Source: Callaeas wilsoni (lineage: Eukaryota > Chordata > Aves > Passeriformes > Callaeidae). From it: a stretch of 64,000 bases of DNA. A program made the translations under genes and the position numbers. The DNA lies in the NCBI GenBank assembly GCA_013398955.1, contig VWPU01014840.1:124001-188000 (forward strand). The letters run 5' to 3'. A model generated the notes under the pieces. The model did no database searches. It was not told the origin of the DNA and worked only from the letters and a program-made list of their open reading frames with translations. Within the stretch, counting starts at the first letter, position 1; every line of letters begins with the position of its first letter. Below are positions 54,201 to 59,700 of this stretch, in pieces.

Positions 54201-56725
54201 AACAATTCTGTCTGCTATATATGACTGAATAAAAAAGGCTTGTGCAAGTAAAAGCGGCTCCACTGAAATTGCTGAGACCAGCCCAGCTGAGGTTGTGGGT
54301 CTCATTGTTCGGTCCTGTTTGTCTTTGGAAAGGGACATTACACGGCATCTTGGGCACTACTGTTCTCCTTGTTTTCACATGCCTGGCTTGAAGAACTGGG
54401 TTTAAAGGGGGTTTTGACTGCAACTCTGAGCCAAACCAAGTTCTGCAGGGGTCCTGAAGTTCTGATGATCTGCATTTGTCTAAGCTCTTGAGGTGAAGAA
54501 TCCACACTTATATCAACTACAGTTTCTAGCTCCCTAGATTGCAAAACACAAAGTATTTAATATTCAGTCTATATATGAATCTCTTTTTGGTTTCTCTTAG
54601 TGTCAGACTAGAAAAGACAGATACCATACGTTGCATTAAGTCTTGTCGACCAAATGATGTCAGCTGTCTGCTGGATCCAGTCCACACAATTTCCCACACT
54701 GTCATTTCACTGCCCACGTTCAGAGAATTTACAAGACCTGAAGGTAAGTGGTTTGTTCCTTGTTCCATTTAATAGACTACAACATATAAAACCTCCACCG
54801 GAAATCCTTGCCTAAAGCCAGATTCGCTACCAGTGCAGTAAATGTCTGCACAGCTCCAAATTATAGTGTACTGTTCATTTAATTAAAACCTTCGATATCC
54901 AGGAGTTTTAATTTTATGGAGAAAAGAAAGTCATTCTGAGCTGTAACTCATACTGCTTCCCAGTCTAAGGAAATACTGACTCTCAACTCCCATGTACCAC
55001 ATTTACTCACACAATAGCCATATGCCCCATGACATTTTTTCTTCCCTTGTTTGCAGGTTTTGCTGTAGAAACCAGGTACTCAGAATATTTCTCTCATCTG
55101 TCTAGGACCAGTTATTTGCTACTGACAGGTGACTTGTTCCAAGAATAAAAACCTTACATGCAGACATTAATCACAAAATAAATTATATTGAGCATATGAT
55201 CTGCGATTGGCTGATTTTTGACCTATGAACAAAGTGTTATTTTTTATAGATAAAAGGAAGGGAAATTCCAAGGACTGGACAGAAAGTTTTTAAGACAAGA
55301 ATTTCAAAAAACACCCATGTGAGTGGCTATCCTCTGCAATACCTGCAAGTTTTTAAGTCCTGCAGTTTCATAAGGATCACGCTCACTTTCTTTTTAGTTC
55401 ATGTAAAAACTAAAAACTTACAGATCAAGAGCCAGTTTTTGCTCCTTGCTGTTTGTATGAATTTTCTGGCAATGCATCCATCAATGGGATGACTGCCTGC
55501 AGCCCTTCTGCTCTCAGCACCTTACCGAGTGGCACAGACACAGAGAGAAGGGCATGGAGGTAAGAAAGGTTATTTTGGAGGGGTTTCTAAAGGCCCTAAA
55601 TCCCCATTTCTGATGCACCCAGAGTCTCAGCCTTGGTGTATGAGAAAGTTGTCCTAAAGGAAAGCCAAAGCTGATTCTTCCCCTCTGCACCAGGCAGGAG
55701 TGGGGAAAGAGACATCCCAGTCCTTGCCCAGACAGGAACAATTTAACCACTGGTGTAGAGTTCCTGTAGATTCTGTCAGGCCTGTTTCAGGCCTTGGCTG
55801 GCCCTGCTTCACAGGGAATGGAGGAATGCCCCATGGCCACTTCTGCTCCCATACACACCCCTTCAGCTTCACCAGGTGTACTGGCAGCAGAGCTAAGGAT
55901 TTGGCCCAGGATGCTTCCCAAACCTCATTAGTCCATCCTTGTGTTTTAATAAAAGGAGATGAGACCTAGTGATCTGAGATTACTACTGAAGCCCAGAAGA
56001 CGTAAACTGTAATTCAGTGCATGGCCTCAGGTGAATTCTTATAGCTCCAACTCTAGTTTCATCATCTGCAGAATGAGGATAATAATGAGAGTAATAATAC
56101 CTCCAGCCCTCACAAGGGACTTAAAAATAGTCTCACTTTTATTTTTAAACCTAAACACCTCCTCCAGTACTCCAAAGGACTCTGTAATGGCAATACTTTG
56201 TGTAACTGCCTAGAGGAATCAGAGTGGAGGGGTTTATCTCTTTGGTCCCTTCCTCAGCCCAGCCTGTGGATCCTTGGTGTTGTCCTCTTTGGGTACATGC
56301 TGGAAATCTGATTGGCTCCTTAAGAGCAGTCTTTTTGGATTTTAAAAGTAAGAGTGTTTTGGCTTCAGGGCCCTTGGATGGTGGAAATAGGAGGAGAAAA
56401 CAAATCTATTGAAATCCTCGCTTCTCTCAGATCTTCTGCCTTTCCATTTTAAAGGACAAACTGGGAGTGGTAGGGAAGAGGAATGTCCTCCACCAACTTT
56501 GAGGACAAGTCATTTTGGATCAAATTCTGTTGGATCCTTCAGTGATGTTTTCAAATATTTGTCAGTGCATTCTATGATATTCTTTACTTGCAGAGATTAT
56601 TTTTCTTCGTGCCATCACACCTACATATCCGGCCAACCAGGCAGATATCATATTTGACATTACAGAAGGAAATTTAAGAGATTCCTTTGATATCATCAAG
56701 CGTTACATGGATGGTATGACAGTGG
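12126..56725 (+). CDS. FBLN1: FBLN1 (fibulin-1), partial gene: exons 2-14, C-specific last exon and two D-specific exons
   Basis: Fibulin-1 is secreted and acts in extracellular matrix, where the family binds fibronectin, laminin and other matrix proteins. Sixteen exons were placed from translated protein, consensus splice sites and phase. Shared order: anaphylatoxin-like region (exons 2-4), acidic linker (exon 5), nine EGF modules (exons 6-14). The message then uses either 49772-50126 (C form, with stop) or 54601-54743 plus 56594-56725 (D form, last exon missing). The shared exons plus the C exon sum to 658 residues once the one base from exon 1 is counted. That leaves room for a signal-peptide exon of about 25-30 residues, matching fibulin-1C at roughly 680. 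No in-frame stop or frameshift occurs. Exon 1 must end with one base (G) of an Asp codon and lies outside the window or is unrecognised. Seen: the exons and phases. Known: domain order and C/D splicing of fibulin-1. Confidence 0.97.
12785..13087 (+). mobile_element. CR1 LINE 3' end, + strand
   Basis: The segment begins around ggagcctacaagaaagatgg, passes through the phrase tagatattaggaagaaattt and ends with the 3' short repeats tctatgattctatga. It is a 5'-truncated CR1 of the group carrying the aacctggtctagtggaaggt phrase near its end. Confidence 0.9.
14889..15110 (-). mobile_element. CR1 LINE 3' end, - strand
   Basis: It starts with tcatagaatcatggaatggt, the reverse complement of the CR1 3' end, and continues through the reversed accttccactagaccaagtt phrase to about aaaatgtcttcc. 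It belongs to the same sequence group as the copy at 12785-13087, so the two are inverted relative to each other within intron 2. Confidence 0.9.
17722..17775 (-). repeat. Short CR1 3' scrap
   Basis: The phrases catggaactgtagaattcta and gtggtttgggttggaagtga match the extreme 3' end of a reversed CR1. Only about 50 bases are recognisable. Confidence 0.55.
18989..19124 (+). CDS. FBLN1: FBLN1 exon 3: second anaphylatoxin-like module
   Basis: It follows the acceptor gctgtgggcag and ends at ttcaag before gtgaga. The 136 bases complete a Ser codon and then give 45 codons. They open Met-Thr-Gln-Val-Gln-Cys-Cys and contain Glu-Glu-Cys-Asp and a closing Thr-Cys-Glu-Ala-Glu-Tyr-Phe-Lys. An Asn-Ser-Thr sequon near residue 36 of the exon is a possible N-glycosylation site, and the mammalian protein also has a sequon in this region. 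The exon ends on a codon boundary, so exon 4 starts in phase 0. Confidence 0.94.
19850..20935 (-). pseudogene. Possible decayed retrocopy, unidentified
   Basis: Two - strand open segments have protein-like composition. One is at 20587-20844 (85 codons, extending in frame upstream to about 20920, with Gln/Lys/Ala/Ser-rich helical character). The other is at 20033-20296 (87 codons, ending Ala-Leu-Glu-Ser-Val-Ala-Ser-His). They are separated by stops and frame changes and flanked by short segments in other frames. I do not recognise the parent gene. No poly(A) tract or target duplication was found. Chance open frames are the main alternative. Confidence 0.22.
22830..23864 (-). mobile_element. 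Passerine LTR-type retroelement (probable solo LTR), - strand
   Basis: Read on the - strand the element opens TGTTGGTTTTGCATGGCC, continues through a poly-purine and tandem-repeat body, has a taataaact-like polyadenylation context near 23005, and closes near the phrase ggtgcctggca. I recognise this order from songbird endogenous-retrovirus LTRs. It carries no gag, pol or env coding sequence. The inner part (23180-23360) holds about four imperfect units of roughly 45-50 bases, each built on the phrases cccatggg and cagtcctcc. The TG/CA ends fit an LTR. A clean 5-base target duplication was not seen, so the left edge is uncertain by about 10 bases. Confidence 0.72.
23180..23375 (+). repeat. Imperfect tandem repeats inside the LTR-type element
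   Basis: About four units of 45-50 bases recur here. They are marked by ctcccatgggagacagttct, a diverged unit with caagcagcaatcctctc, then ctcccatgggcaaacagtcc and cttccatggggcgcagtcct. Each is followed by an Aactgct/Aaccactg-like phrase and a gtgtgg-like end. The spacing is regular but the units are diverged. Confidence 0.7.
25984..26155 (+). CDS. FBLN1: FBLN1 exon 4: third anaphylatoxin-like module
   Basis: The 172-base exon begins after tttttaacag and ends before gtattt. It opens [11 protein letters not shown], the Cys-Cys-x-Cys-Cys hallmark of the fibulin-1 N-terminal region. It then has Gly-Tyr-Gln-Cys-Gly and Arg-Thr-Cys-Cys before a hydrophilic tail ending Lys-Lys-Glu-Pro. It enters in phase 0 and leaves after one codon base (G), which joins TT of exon 5 to give Val. 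Confidence 0.96.
27655..27722 (+). repeat. CR1 LINE 3' scrap, + strand
   Basis: The phrase acaggttggacttgattgtc, followed by ggaggtcttttccaatctca and ttttgtgatcc, is the terminal part of a + strand CR1. It is about 65 bases long and lacks the second copy of the terminal short repeat. Confidence 0.7.
27886..29026. mobile_element. Passerine LTR-type repeat with CpG-rich core
   Basis: It starts TGTCTTGGTTTGCAAGACAG and continues through gaattattataattttgaaa and ttctttactagtatataaaa. It then passes through a GC- and CpG-rich block (about 28085-28620), the phrase ggtgttaataaggtctccgt, and ends in repeated ccccaaca units near 29000-29026. I recognise these phrases, in this order, from an abundant songbird repeat. 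TG and CA ends in either orientation leave its direction undecided. No coding domains of a retrovirus are present. An 84-codon - strand frame at 27997-28251 with a hydrophobic stretch is not treated as a gene. Target duplication not evident. Confidence 0.62.
29802..29861 (+). CDS. FBLN1: FBLN1 exon 5: acidic linker and first cysteine of EGF 1
   Basis: This 60-base exon lies between the acceptor ctcctctttttag and the donor gtgagtca. It encodes [15 protein letters not shown] and then Asp-Gly-Cys-Arg. The Gln-Glu-Asp-Pro-Tyr-Leu phrase is typical of fibulin-1 just before the EGF array. Its single cysteine is the first of EGF 1, so that module spans an intron. Phase 1 on both sides. Confidence 0.94.
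29862..31586 (+). other. FBLN1 intron 5
   Basis: 1.7 kb of AT-rich unique intron with no recognised repeat or coding sequence. The acceptor ttaacatatccattag has a weak pyrimidine tract. Confidence 0.9.
31587..31688 (+). CDS. FBLN1: FBLN1 exon 6: EGF module 1
   Basis: The 102-base exon encodes Gly-Gly-Gly-Pro-Cys-Ser-Gln-Gln-Cys, then Val-Cys-Ser-Cys-Phe-Val-Gly-Tyr and ends Thr-Cys-Glu. It supplies five cysteines and exon 5 supplies the sixth. This module lacks the Asp-Ile-Asn-Glu-Cys start, so it is not expected to be of the calcium-binding type. It enters and leaves after one codon base, as do the following EGF exons. Donor gtaaaa. Confidence 0.96.
32110..32318 (+). mobile_element. CR1 LINE 3' end, + strand
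   Basis: The phrases cagagtgtggtcaggctcca, ggggtccaggagtgtttgga and aggagttggacttgatgatc followed by ccttccaactcagcatattc are the 3' part of a + strand CR1. The terminal short repeats are degraded to attctaatctgtgat. Confidence 0.78.
32838..32960 (-). mobile_element. CR1 LINE 3' fragment, - strand
   Basis: The phrases tgaggttgggaaagaccctt and aagatcatcgagtccaacat are the usual beginning of a reversed CR1. They are followed by the reversed caaacactatcaactccacc and by diverged sequence. The right edge is approximate. It lies about 500 bases from a + strand CR1, so the two form an inverted pair. Confidence 0.7.
33289..33426 (+). CDS. FBLN1: FBLN1 exon 7: EGF module 2, calcium-binding type
   Basis: The 138-base exon opens [12 protein letters not shown] and contains [10 protein letters not shown]. 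It ends Asp-Ser-Arg-Cys-Lys. Six cysteines and the DINEC start with the Asn and aromatic positions mark a calcium-binding EGF. Symmetric phase 1-1. Donor gtatgt. Confidence 0.97.
34555..34690 (+). repeat. AT-rich low-complexity patch
   Basis: The words aaattatgcatta and gttaataatgttaattatta recur with small variations. It looks like simple-sequence growth without a fixed unit. Confidence 0.55.
35039..35176 (+). repeat. 138-base direct duplication, copy 1
   Basis: Runs from tcacaaatacttattgtcta to caaggccaattaattc. It is identical to 35472-35609 except for one position: C at 35048 where copy 2 has T at 35481. Flanks differ on both sides, so this is a local insertion-type duplication rather than a tandem array. 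Confidence 0.96.
35472..35609 (+). repeat. 138-base direct duplication, copy 2
   Basis: The second copy lies 433 bases downstream of the first. It runs from tcacaaatatttattgtcta to caaggccaattaattc and ends about 115 bases before exon 8. One mismatch in 138 suggests a recent event or gene conversion. Confidence 0.96.
35725..35862 (+). CDS. FBLN1: FBLN1 exon 8: EGF module 3, calcium-binding type
   Basis: The 138-base exon opens [12 protein letters not shown]. It has [13 protein letters not shown] and ends Ala-Leu-Gly-Asn-Cys-Ile. Six cysteines; symmetric phase 1-1; donor gtaagg. The Phe-Ile-Gln-Asp-Ala-Leu-Gly-Asn-Cys phrase is strongly conserved in fibulin-1. Confidence 0.97.
35863..37333 (+). 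other. FBLN1 intron 8
   Basis: 1.5 kb of unique intron with no recognised repeat. The acceptor is acttgtgctcttgtag. Confidence 0.9.
37334..37477 (+). CDS. FBLN1: FBLN1 exon 9: EGF module 4, calcium-binding type
   Basis: The 144-base exon opens [12 protein letters not shown]. It contains [10 protein letters not shown] and ends [12 protein letters not shown]. Six cysteines; symmetric phase 1-1; donor gtgagt. Confidence 0.97.
37478..38294 (+). other. FBLN1 intron 9
   Basis: About 0.8 kb of unique intron with nothing recognised. The acceptor is actttttgttttag. Confidence 0.9.
38295..38423 (+). CDS. FBLN1: FBLN1 exon 10: EGF module 5, calcium-binding type
   Basis: The 129-base exon opens [12 protein letters not shown]. 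It has [12 protein letters not shown] and ends Ser-Arg-Thr-Cys-Ile. Six cysteines; phase 1-1; donor gtaagt. In the Ca-binding position the usual Gly-Ser-Phe/Tyr is Gly-Asn-Tyr here. Confidence 0.96.
38424..38923 (+). other. FBLN1 intron 10
   Basis: The shortest intron (500 bases), unique sequence, nothing recognised. The acceptor is gtgttcatcattgcag. Confidence 0.9.
38924..39049 (+). CDS. FBLN1: FBLN1 exon 11: EGF module 6, calcium-binding type
   Basis: The 126-base exon opens [13 protein letters not shown]. It has [12 protein letters not shown] and ends Gly-Arg-Ser-Cys-Glu. Six cysteines; phase 1-1; donor gtacgg, weaker than its neighbours. The Arg-Tyr-Pro-Gly-Arg-Leu-Cys phrase is diagnostic for fibulin-1. 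Confidence 0.97.
39050..39908 (+). other. FBLN1 intron 11
   Basis: About 0.86 kb, a third of which is a + strand CR1 (39250-39540). The remainder is unique. The acceptor is attactttgcatttcag. Confidence 0.9.
39250..39540 (+). mobile_element. CR1 LINE 3' end, + strand, with internal duplication
   Basis: It begins near catttgacaggacaagatga and runs through tggacatcaggaagaatttc and aaggaacgcctggatgtggc. It ends gttctgtgattctgtga. A unit of about 26 bases (39431-39457) is repeated at 39466-39490 with small changes. Intact CR1 copies in this window have one such unit. Confidence 0.9.
39909..40028 (+). CDS. FBLN1: FBLN1 exon 12: EGF module 7, calcium-binding type
   Basis: The 120-base exon opens [14 protein letters not shown]. 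It has [13 protein letters not shown] and ends Ile-Ser-Cys-Glu. Six cysteines; phase 1-1; donor gtgagc. This is one of the most conserved fibulin-1 modules. Confidence 0.97.
40029..40864 (+). other. FBLN1 intron 12
   Basis: About 0.84 kb of unique intron with nothing recognised. The acceptor gtgttttttccttgcag is strong. Confidence 0.9.
40865..40996 (+). CDS. FBLN1: FBLN1 exon 13: EGF module 8, calcium-binding type
   Basis: The 132-base exon opens [14 protein letters not shown]. It has [10 protein letters not shown] and ends Asn-Ala-Arg-Asn-Cys-Gln. Six cysteines; phase 1-1; donor gtgagt. Confidence 0.97.
40997..41544 (+). other. FBLN1 intron 13
   Basis: About 0.55 kb of unique intron, with a pyrimidine-rich stretch near 41340-41412. 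The acceptor is ctgtttccatttggcag. Confidence 0.9.
41545..41668 (+). CDS. FBLN1: FBLN1 exon 14: EGF module 9, calcium-binding type, last shared exon
   Basis: The 124-base exon opens [18 protein letters not shown]. It has Asn-Ile-Gln-Gly-Gly-Phe-Arg-Cys and ends Arg-Lys-Ser-Gly-Asp. Two N-glycosylation sequons (Asn-Cys-Ser and Asn-Glu-Thr) sit side by side, as in known fibulin-1. Only five cysteines are here; the sixth comes from the next exon in either splice form. It leaves after two codon bases (AC), and both alternative exons start with T, giving Thr either way. Donor gtaagta is strong. Confidence 0.97.
42120..42370 (-). mobile_element. CR1 LINE 3' end, - strand
   Basis: It starts atcatagaatattaaggggt and passes ggacatgtcccactagacca and ccaacctgttccagtgtctc. 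It ends around the reversed phrase ctcccctctttcaatttgta. Same group as the copies at 12785 and 14889. Confidence 0.9.
45757..45993 (+). mobile_element. CR1 LINE 3' end, + strand
   Basis: It contains tagtgacaggacatgaggac, the phrase atcaggaagaatttcttcac and aggttggactcgatggtctt, and ends tcctatgattctatt. About 35 bases usually found between the first two phrases are missing, so this copy has a small internal deletion. Confidence 0.88.
49772..50126 (+). CDS. FBLN1: FBLN1 exon 15: C-isoform last exon (fibulin-1C C-terminal domain)
   Basis: The exon follows the strong acceptor acttttcttgcag and joins exon 14 as Thr-Arg-Cys-Glu-Arg-Leu-Pro-Cys. It supplies the sixth cysteine of EGF 9 and then the fibulin-type C-terminal module, including [11 protein letters not shown]. 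It also has Phe-Arg-Met-Gly-Pro-Ser and the ending Phe-Ile-Phe-Val-Ser-Ala-Gln-Leu before TGA. Coding length is 117 residues. The upstream ATG at 49725 lies in the intron and is not a start. This is the C form of fibulin-1, an alternative to the D exons downstream. Confidence 0.97.
50127..50216 (+). other. 3' untranslated region of the C-form message
   Basis: About 90 bases follow the stop, with a run of c and the polyadenylation signal, and then a gt/t-rich stretch that fits cleavage and polyadenylation. The cleavage point is estimated at about 15-20 bases after the signal. A longer alternative UTR cannot be excluded. Confidence 0.7.
50192..50197 (+). terminator. AATAAA polyadenylation signal of the C form
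   Basis: A canonical AATAAA lies 66 bases after the C-form stop and is followed by T/GT-rich sequence (agttcatctgttgcatgctg). Its closeness implies a very short 3' UTR for this isoform. Confidence 0.85.
50217..54600 (+). other. Intron between C exon and first D exon
   Basis: 4.4 kb of AT-rich sequence. It is intronic only for D-type messages, in which exon 14 joins directly to 54601. I see no repeats of known family, RNA genes or credible reading frames. Confidence 0.85.
54601..54743 (+). CDS. FBLN1: FBLN1 D-isoform exon, first
   Basis: The 143-base exon follows ttggtttctcttag and ends before gtaagtg. It joins exon 14 as [16 protein letters not shown], giving the sixth cysteine of EGF 9. 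It continues Arg-Pro-Asn-Asp-Val and [13 protein letters not shown]. This is the start of the fibulin-1D C-terminal module, a recognised fibulin-type domain. It leaves after one codon base (G). Confidence 0.97.
54744..56593 (+). other. Intron between the two D exons
   Basis: 1.85 kb of unique sequence with nothing recognised. The donor gtaagtg is near-consensus and the acceptor is tattctttacttgcag. Confidence 0.9.
56594..56725 (+). CDS. FBLN1: FBLN1 D-isoform exon, second
   Basis: The 132-base exon encodes [10 protein letters not shown], then [13 protein letters not shown]. It ends Lys-Arg-Tyr-Met-Asp-Gly-Met-Thr-Val, continuing the D-form fibulin module. It enters with two and leaves with one codon base, so a Gly codon is completed by the next exon. 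That last exon was not found in the rest of the window. Donor gtgagt. Confidence 0.97.
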
Positions 56726-59700
56726 GTGAGTAGTGTTTTCTGCCTTTCTTCTCTCAGCTATACTGTAGGACAAGGTCAAAGAAATTAACCCAAGTAATTA
56801 ATTGCTACCTTTATTTTCAAGCCAGTGTTGATTTCATATTCTTCAGTCCAATATGTGTCATTTAAACTAATACCACACATATTTATTTATTCAAAATACC
56901 AGAGGCCTATTCTTTAATTTGAGAAGTATTTTAACTTTTTTTCAGAACTGGCTCTAACTTAAAATGCAAATGGCTTAGTTTTAAAATGATGAGGGACCTA
57001 ATGTAACCAGGAGCAGCTGGCGAATGATGTTAAGGTGGAAGGCAGGAGCAGGTCCCAGCTGATGTGCTGCTCTGCCCAATGAGAGCTGCTTTGGCAGTGG
57101 CAGGGCAATACACTGGGTTCCTCATGTCAGGTATTAAAAAGTAGTGTTTGATTGCTCTTTATTAATGTTTATTTATGAAAATGAAGGACCACTGTTCTCA
57201 GTGAACATCTGTACTTCGGTACGTGAATGTGCAGATTCTGCTCAGGTTCATACATGTGCTTCAGCAGGACTTGTCTGTGGGAAAAGAAAACTCACTGCAG
57301 CTTTCATGTGGAGGGTTGTGGAAAAGCCCTATTTCACGTGGTCTGAAGGTGGCACTGGTGCATTTCAGAAGCAGGATATGCACAGCGCCAGTTCTGCAAG
57401 GGTTTTATGAACTGTAGATAAAAATCCTAAGTCATTAGGTTTCTTTTTCTTTCTTGATCAAACAGAAGTATACACGTGAATGCTGAGAAAAAGGGAGAGT
57501 CTGTTAAAACAGGATGATAAGATTACAGATTTCAGGTATTGGGGCAGTTCTTTAGCAGAGTATAAATGTTATCGGATCCCACAGGAGTTACAGTAGTTTG
57601 CTTTTCGTGCCGTGTGCTTCTTTCTGTCTGAAATAAGAAAGAAGGATATGTTTGGAAATTCGACTGGCCAAGGTATTTGCCTGAGGGAATGGTTTCCATT
57701 TTGAAGAACAGGACTGTGTGTCAGTGGTATTTTACTTGGTAAGCTGGATTATTTGCCTCACATTGTAAAGAGGGAAAAGATATTCTTATATACTGAGTTG
57801 AGAAGATATGGTACATGCCCAAGTATATTCCCAGGTCTGTGAAAGAGTTGGGCAACTCTTTCTTCACCTCAGTTCCCCCTGTGCAACATGGAGATGATAA
57901 AACATGCCTACTACCGTCTTAATTAATTCTTGTGTGTAAGACTCTTAATTAATTTCTTTATGTAAAAGTACTTTGAGATTAATGGATGGAAGCTGCAAAG
58001 AAAACTGCCTGCAGCAGAATTGGAAAAGGAAAATCAAAACAACCCCCCAGCTGATATTACCTGGAGGGGCAGAGGTTCAGGACAGCACATTGTCTGTGTG
58101 ATATTAGGCTTGCAAATAATTCTGCCAGCAGCAGTTCTGCTGCTCTCATCATAATATAATTTTTATTGATATTAATAATCAGAATGTTAGGTGTTTCCTT
58201 AAAAAGTGCTGGGAAGTTTTCAAAATGAGTAAGATGGGATCCTAGTCCACGAGAGTTCACAAAGTGAGTCCCTCTTGCAAAGAAAGGGAAGGGTTTGTAC
58301 AAGGGAGGAAAACCCTAAAGGGCATAGACCCTATCAGAATGTTTAAGGGTTATCCCACTAAGTTACAGGGACATCAGAACTGTGGGGAGCATAGCAACTC
58401 TAGCAGAGCAAATGCCCAACTAGGGCAGTAACAGAAGGGTTTTCTGGAATCTTTCCGCAATTACAATGTTCCAACTTGTTGCAAAAAACAATTTATGCGC
58501 TCTGGGAGAGCACACCTGGACCATCATGCTGGATGACCACATATGCCACTGGAATCCATGCAGCATATTTATTAATTTTTTTTTTCTACATACTTTTTAA
58601 TGTCTTTTTGCTGCCTATATAGGAAAGAATTCATTTATTTTGATAATAAATCATAAACGCATTGGTAAAAGGAACAAGAAGCGTGCTTCACTCTGTTGTA
58701 CTGTTTCAGGAGAAATGACCAGAATATCAAAGCTATTTTGTCTGCTAATGGAAATCAGATCACCAAATATCTTTTTTTTACAAGACTAATTTTCTCTACA
58801 AGAGAAAAGATTGAAAATTTCTACAGTAAGCTTTTTGTTGGTTGGGGTTTTTTTTTCTTTTAAAGAAAAGACACAGACTAGTTCACAGCATGGTGAAATG
58901 CATAAGAGTATATGGGAAAAAAAGCAGGAAAATAATTACTAGAATTACTGAAAGATCTCAGTTTAATAAACCTTAACTCAGTATCAGAACAGAGGAATCC
59001 AATGAAGGGATTCAGAGAAGGAAGGGAGCACTGGGAAAACAGGGGGAGAAAGGACAGACCAATGAAGATGCACTTGCAGGAAGACCCTCATTAGTAACAC
59101 AGTTTTTGCCAGGTTGTCACTAAAAAGGACAGAGATGGTCCCTTAAGAAAGACCTGCATCTAACCTGTGCTTGTGTGAATGCGAAACAACAAGATGTTTT
59201 CAAAAGTGCAGCAGGGGAAAAAATAAGTGAAAAGGTACAGCTCTTTTGGGAAAGGTTTAAAGAGTGGGAGGAGCTGTTAGAGATGAAGTTACAGTAGAAA
59301 AGTGGGGGCTTCAACACTGAGAGAGAATTTTGGGCTGTAAAGATTCAAGTTACCGGTTTCAGCCATTATCCCTTCTAGCTGATACTGAGACTTCAGGGAG
59401 ATGTTGGGAAAGCTGAGTTATGTGTGAGATTGGATGGAGAGTGGCTGACCAGGCTGGTTTGTGCTTTATTGATGGAGAGATTGCAGCTGAGGTCATCGGG
59501 GGAGATGAGTGTGAGGGAGATAAAAGAAGAAAATAGAAGCAGAGGAAAGTGCTGCTCCAGGGAATATTACAAAAAGAAAGAGCACAGTCTCCGAAAGGAT
59601 ATGTAGAAGAAGCAGCCCCAAAGGTAGAAGAAAGAGGCAAGGACAGTATGGCAAAATCAAGGAAAAAAACCATATCAAACAGGAATCAATGATCAGCACT

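Noticed and set aside
53998..54507. A 169-codon open frame on the - strand just before the first D exon.
   Set aside because: The composition is not protein-like and there is no recognised domain. It is probably chance.
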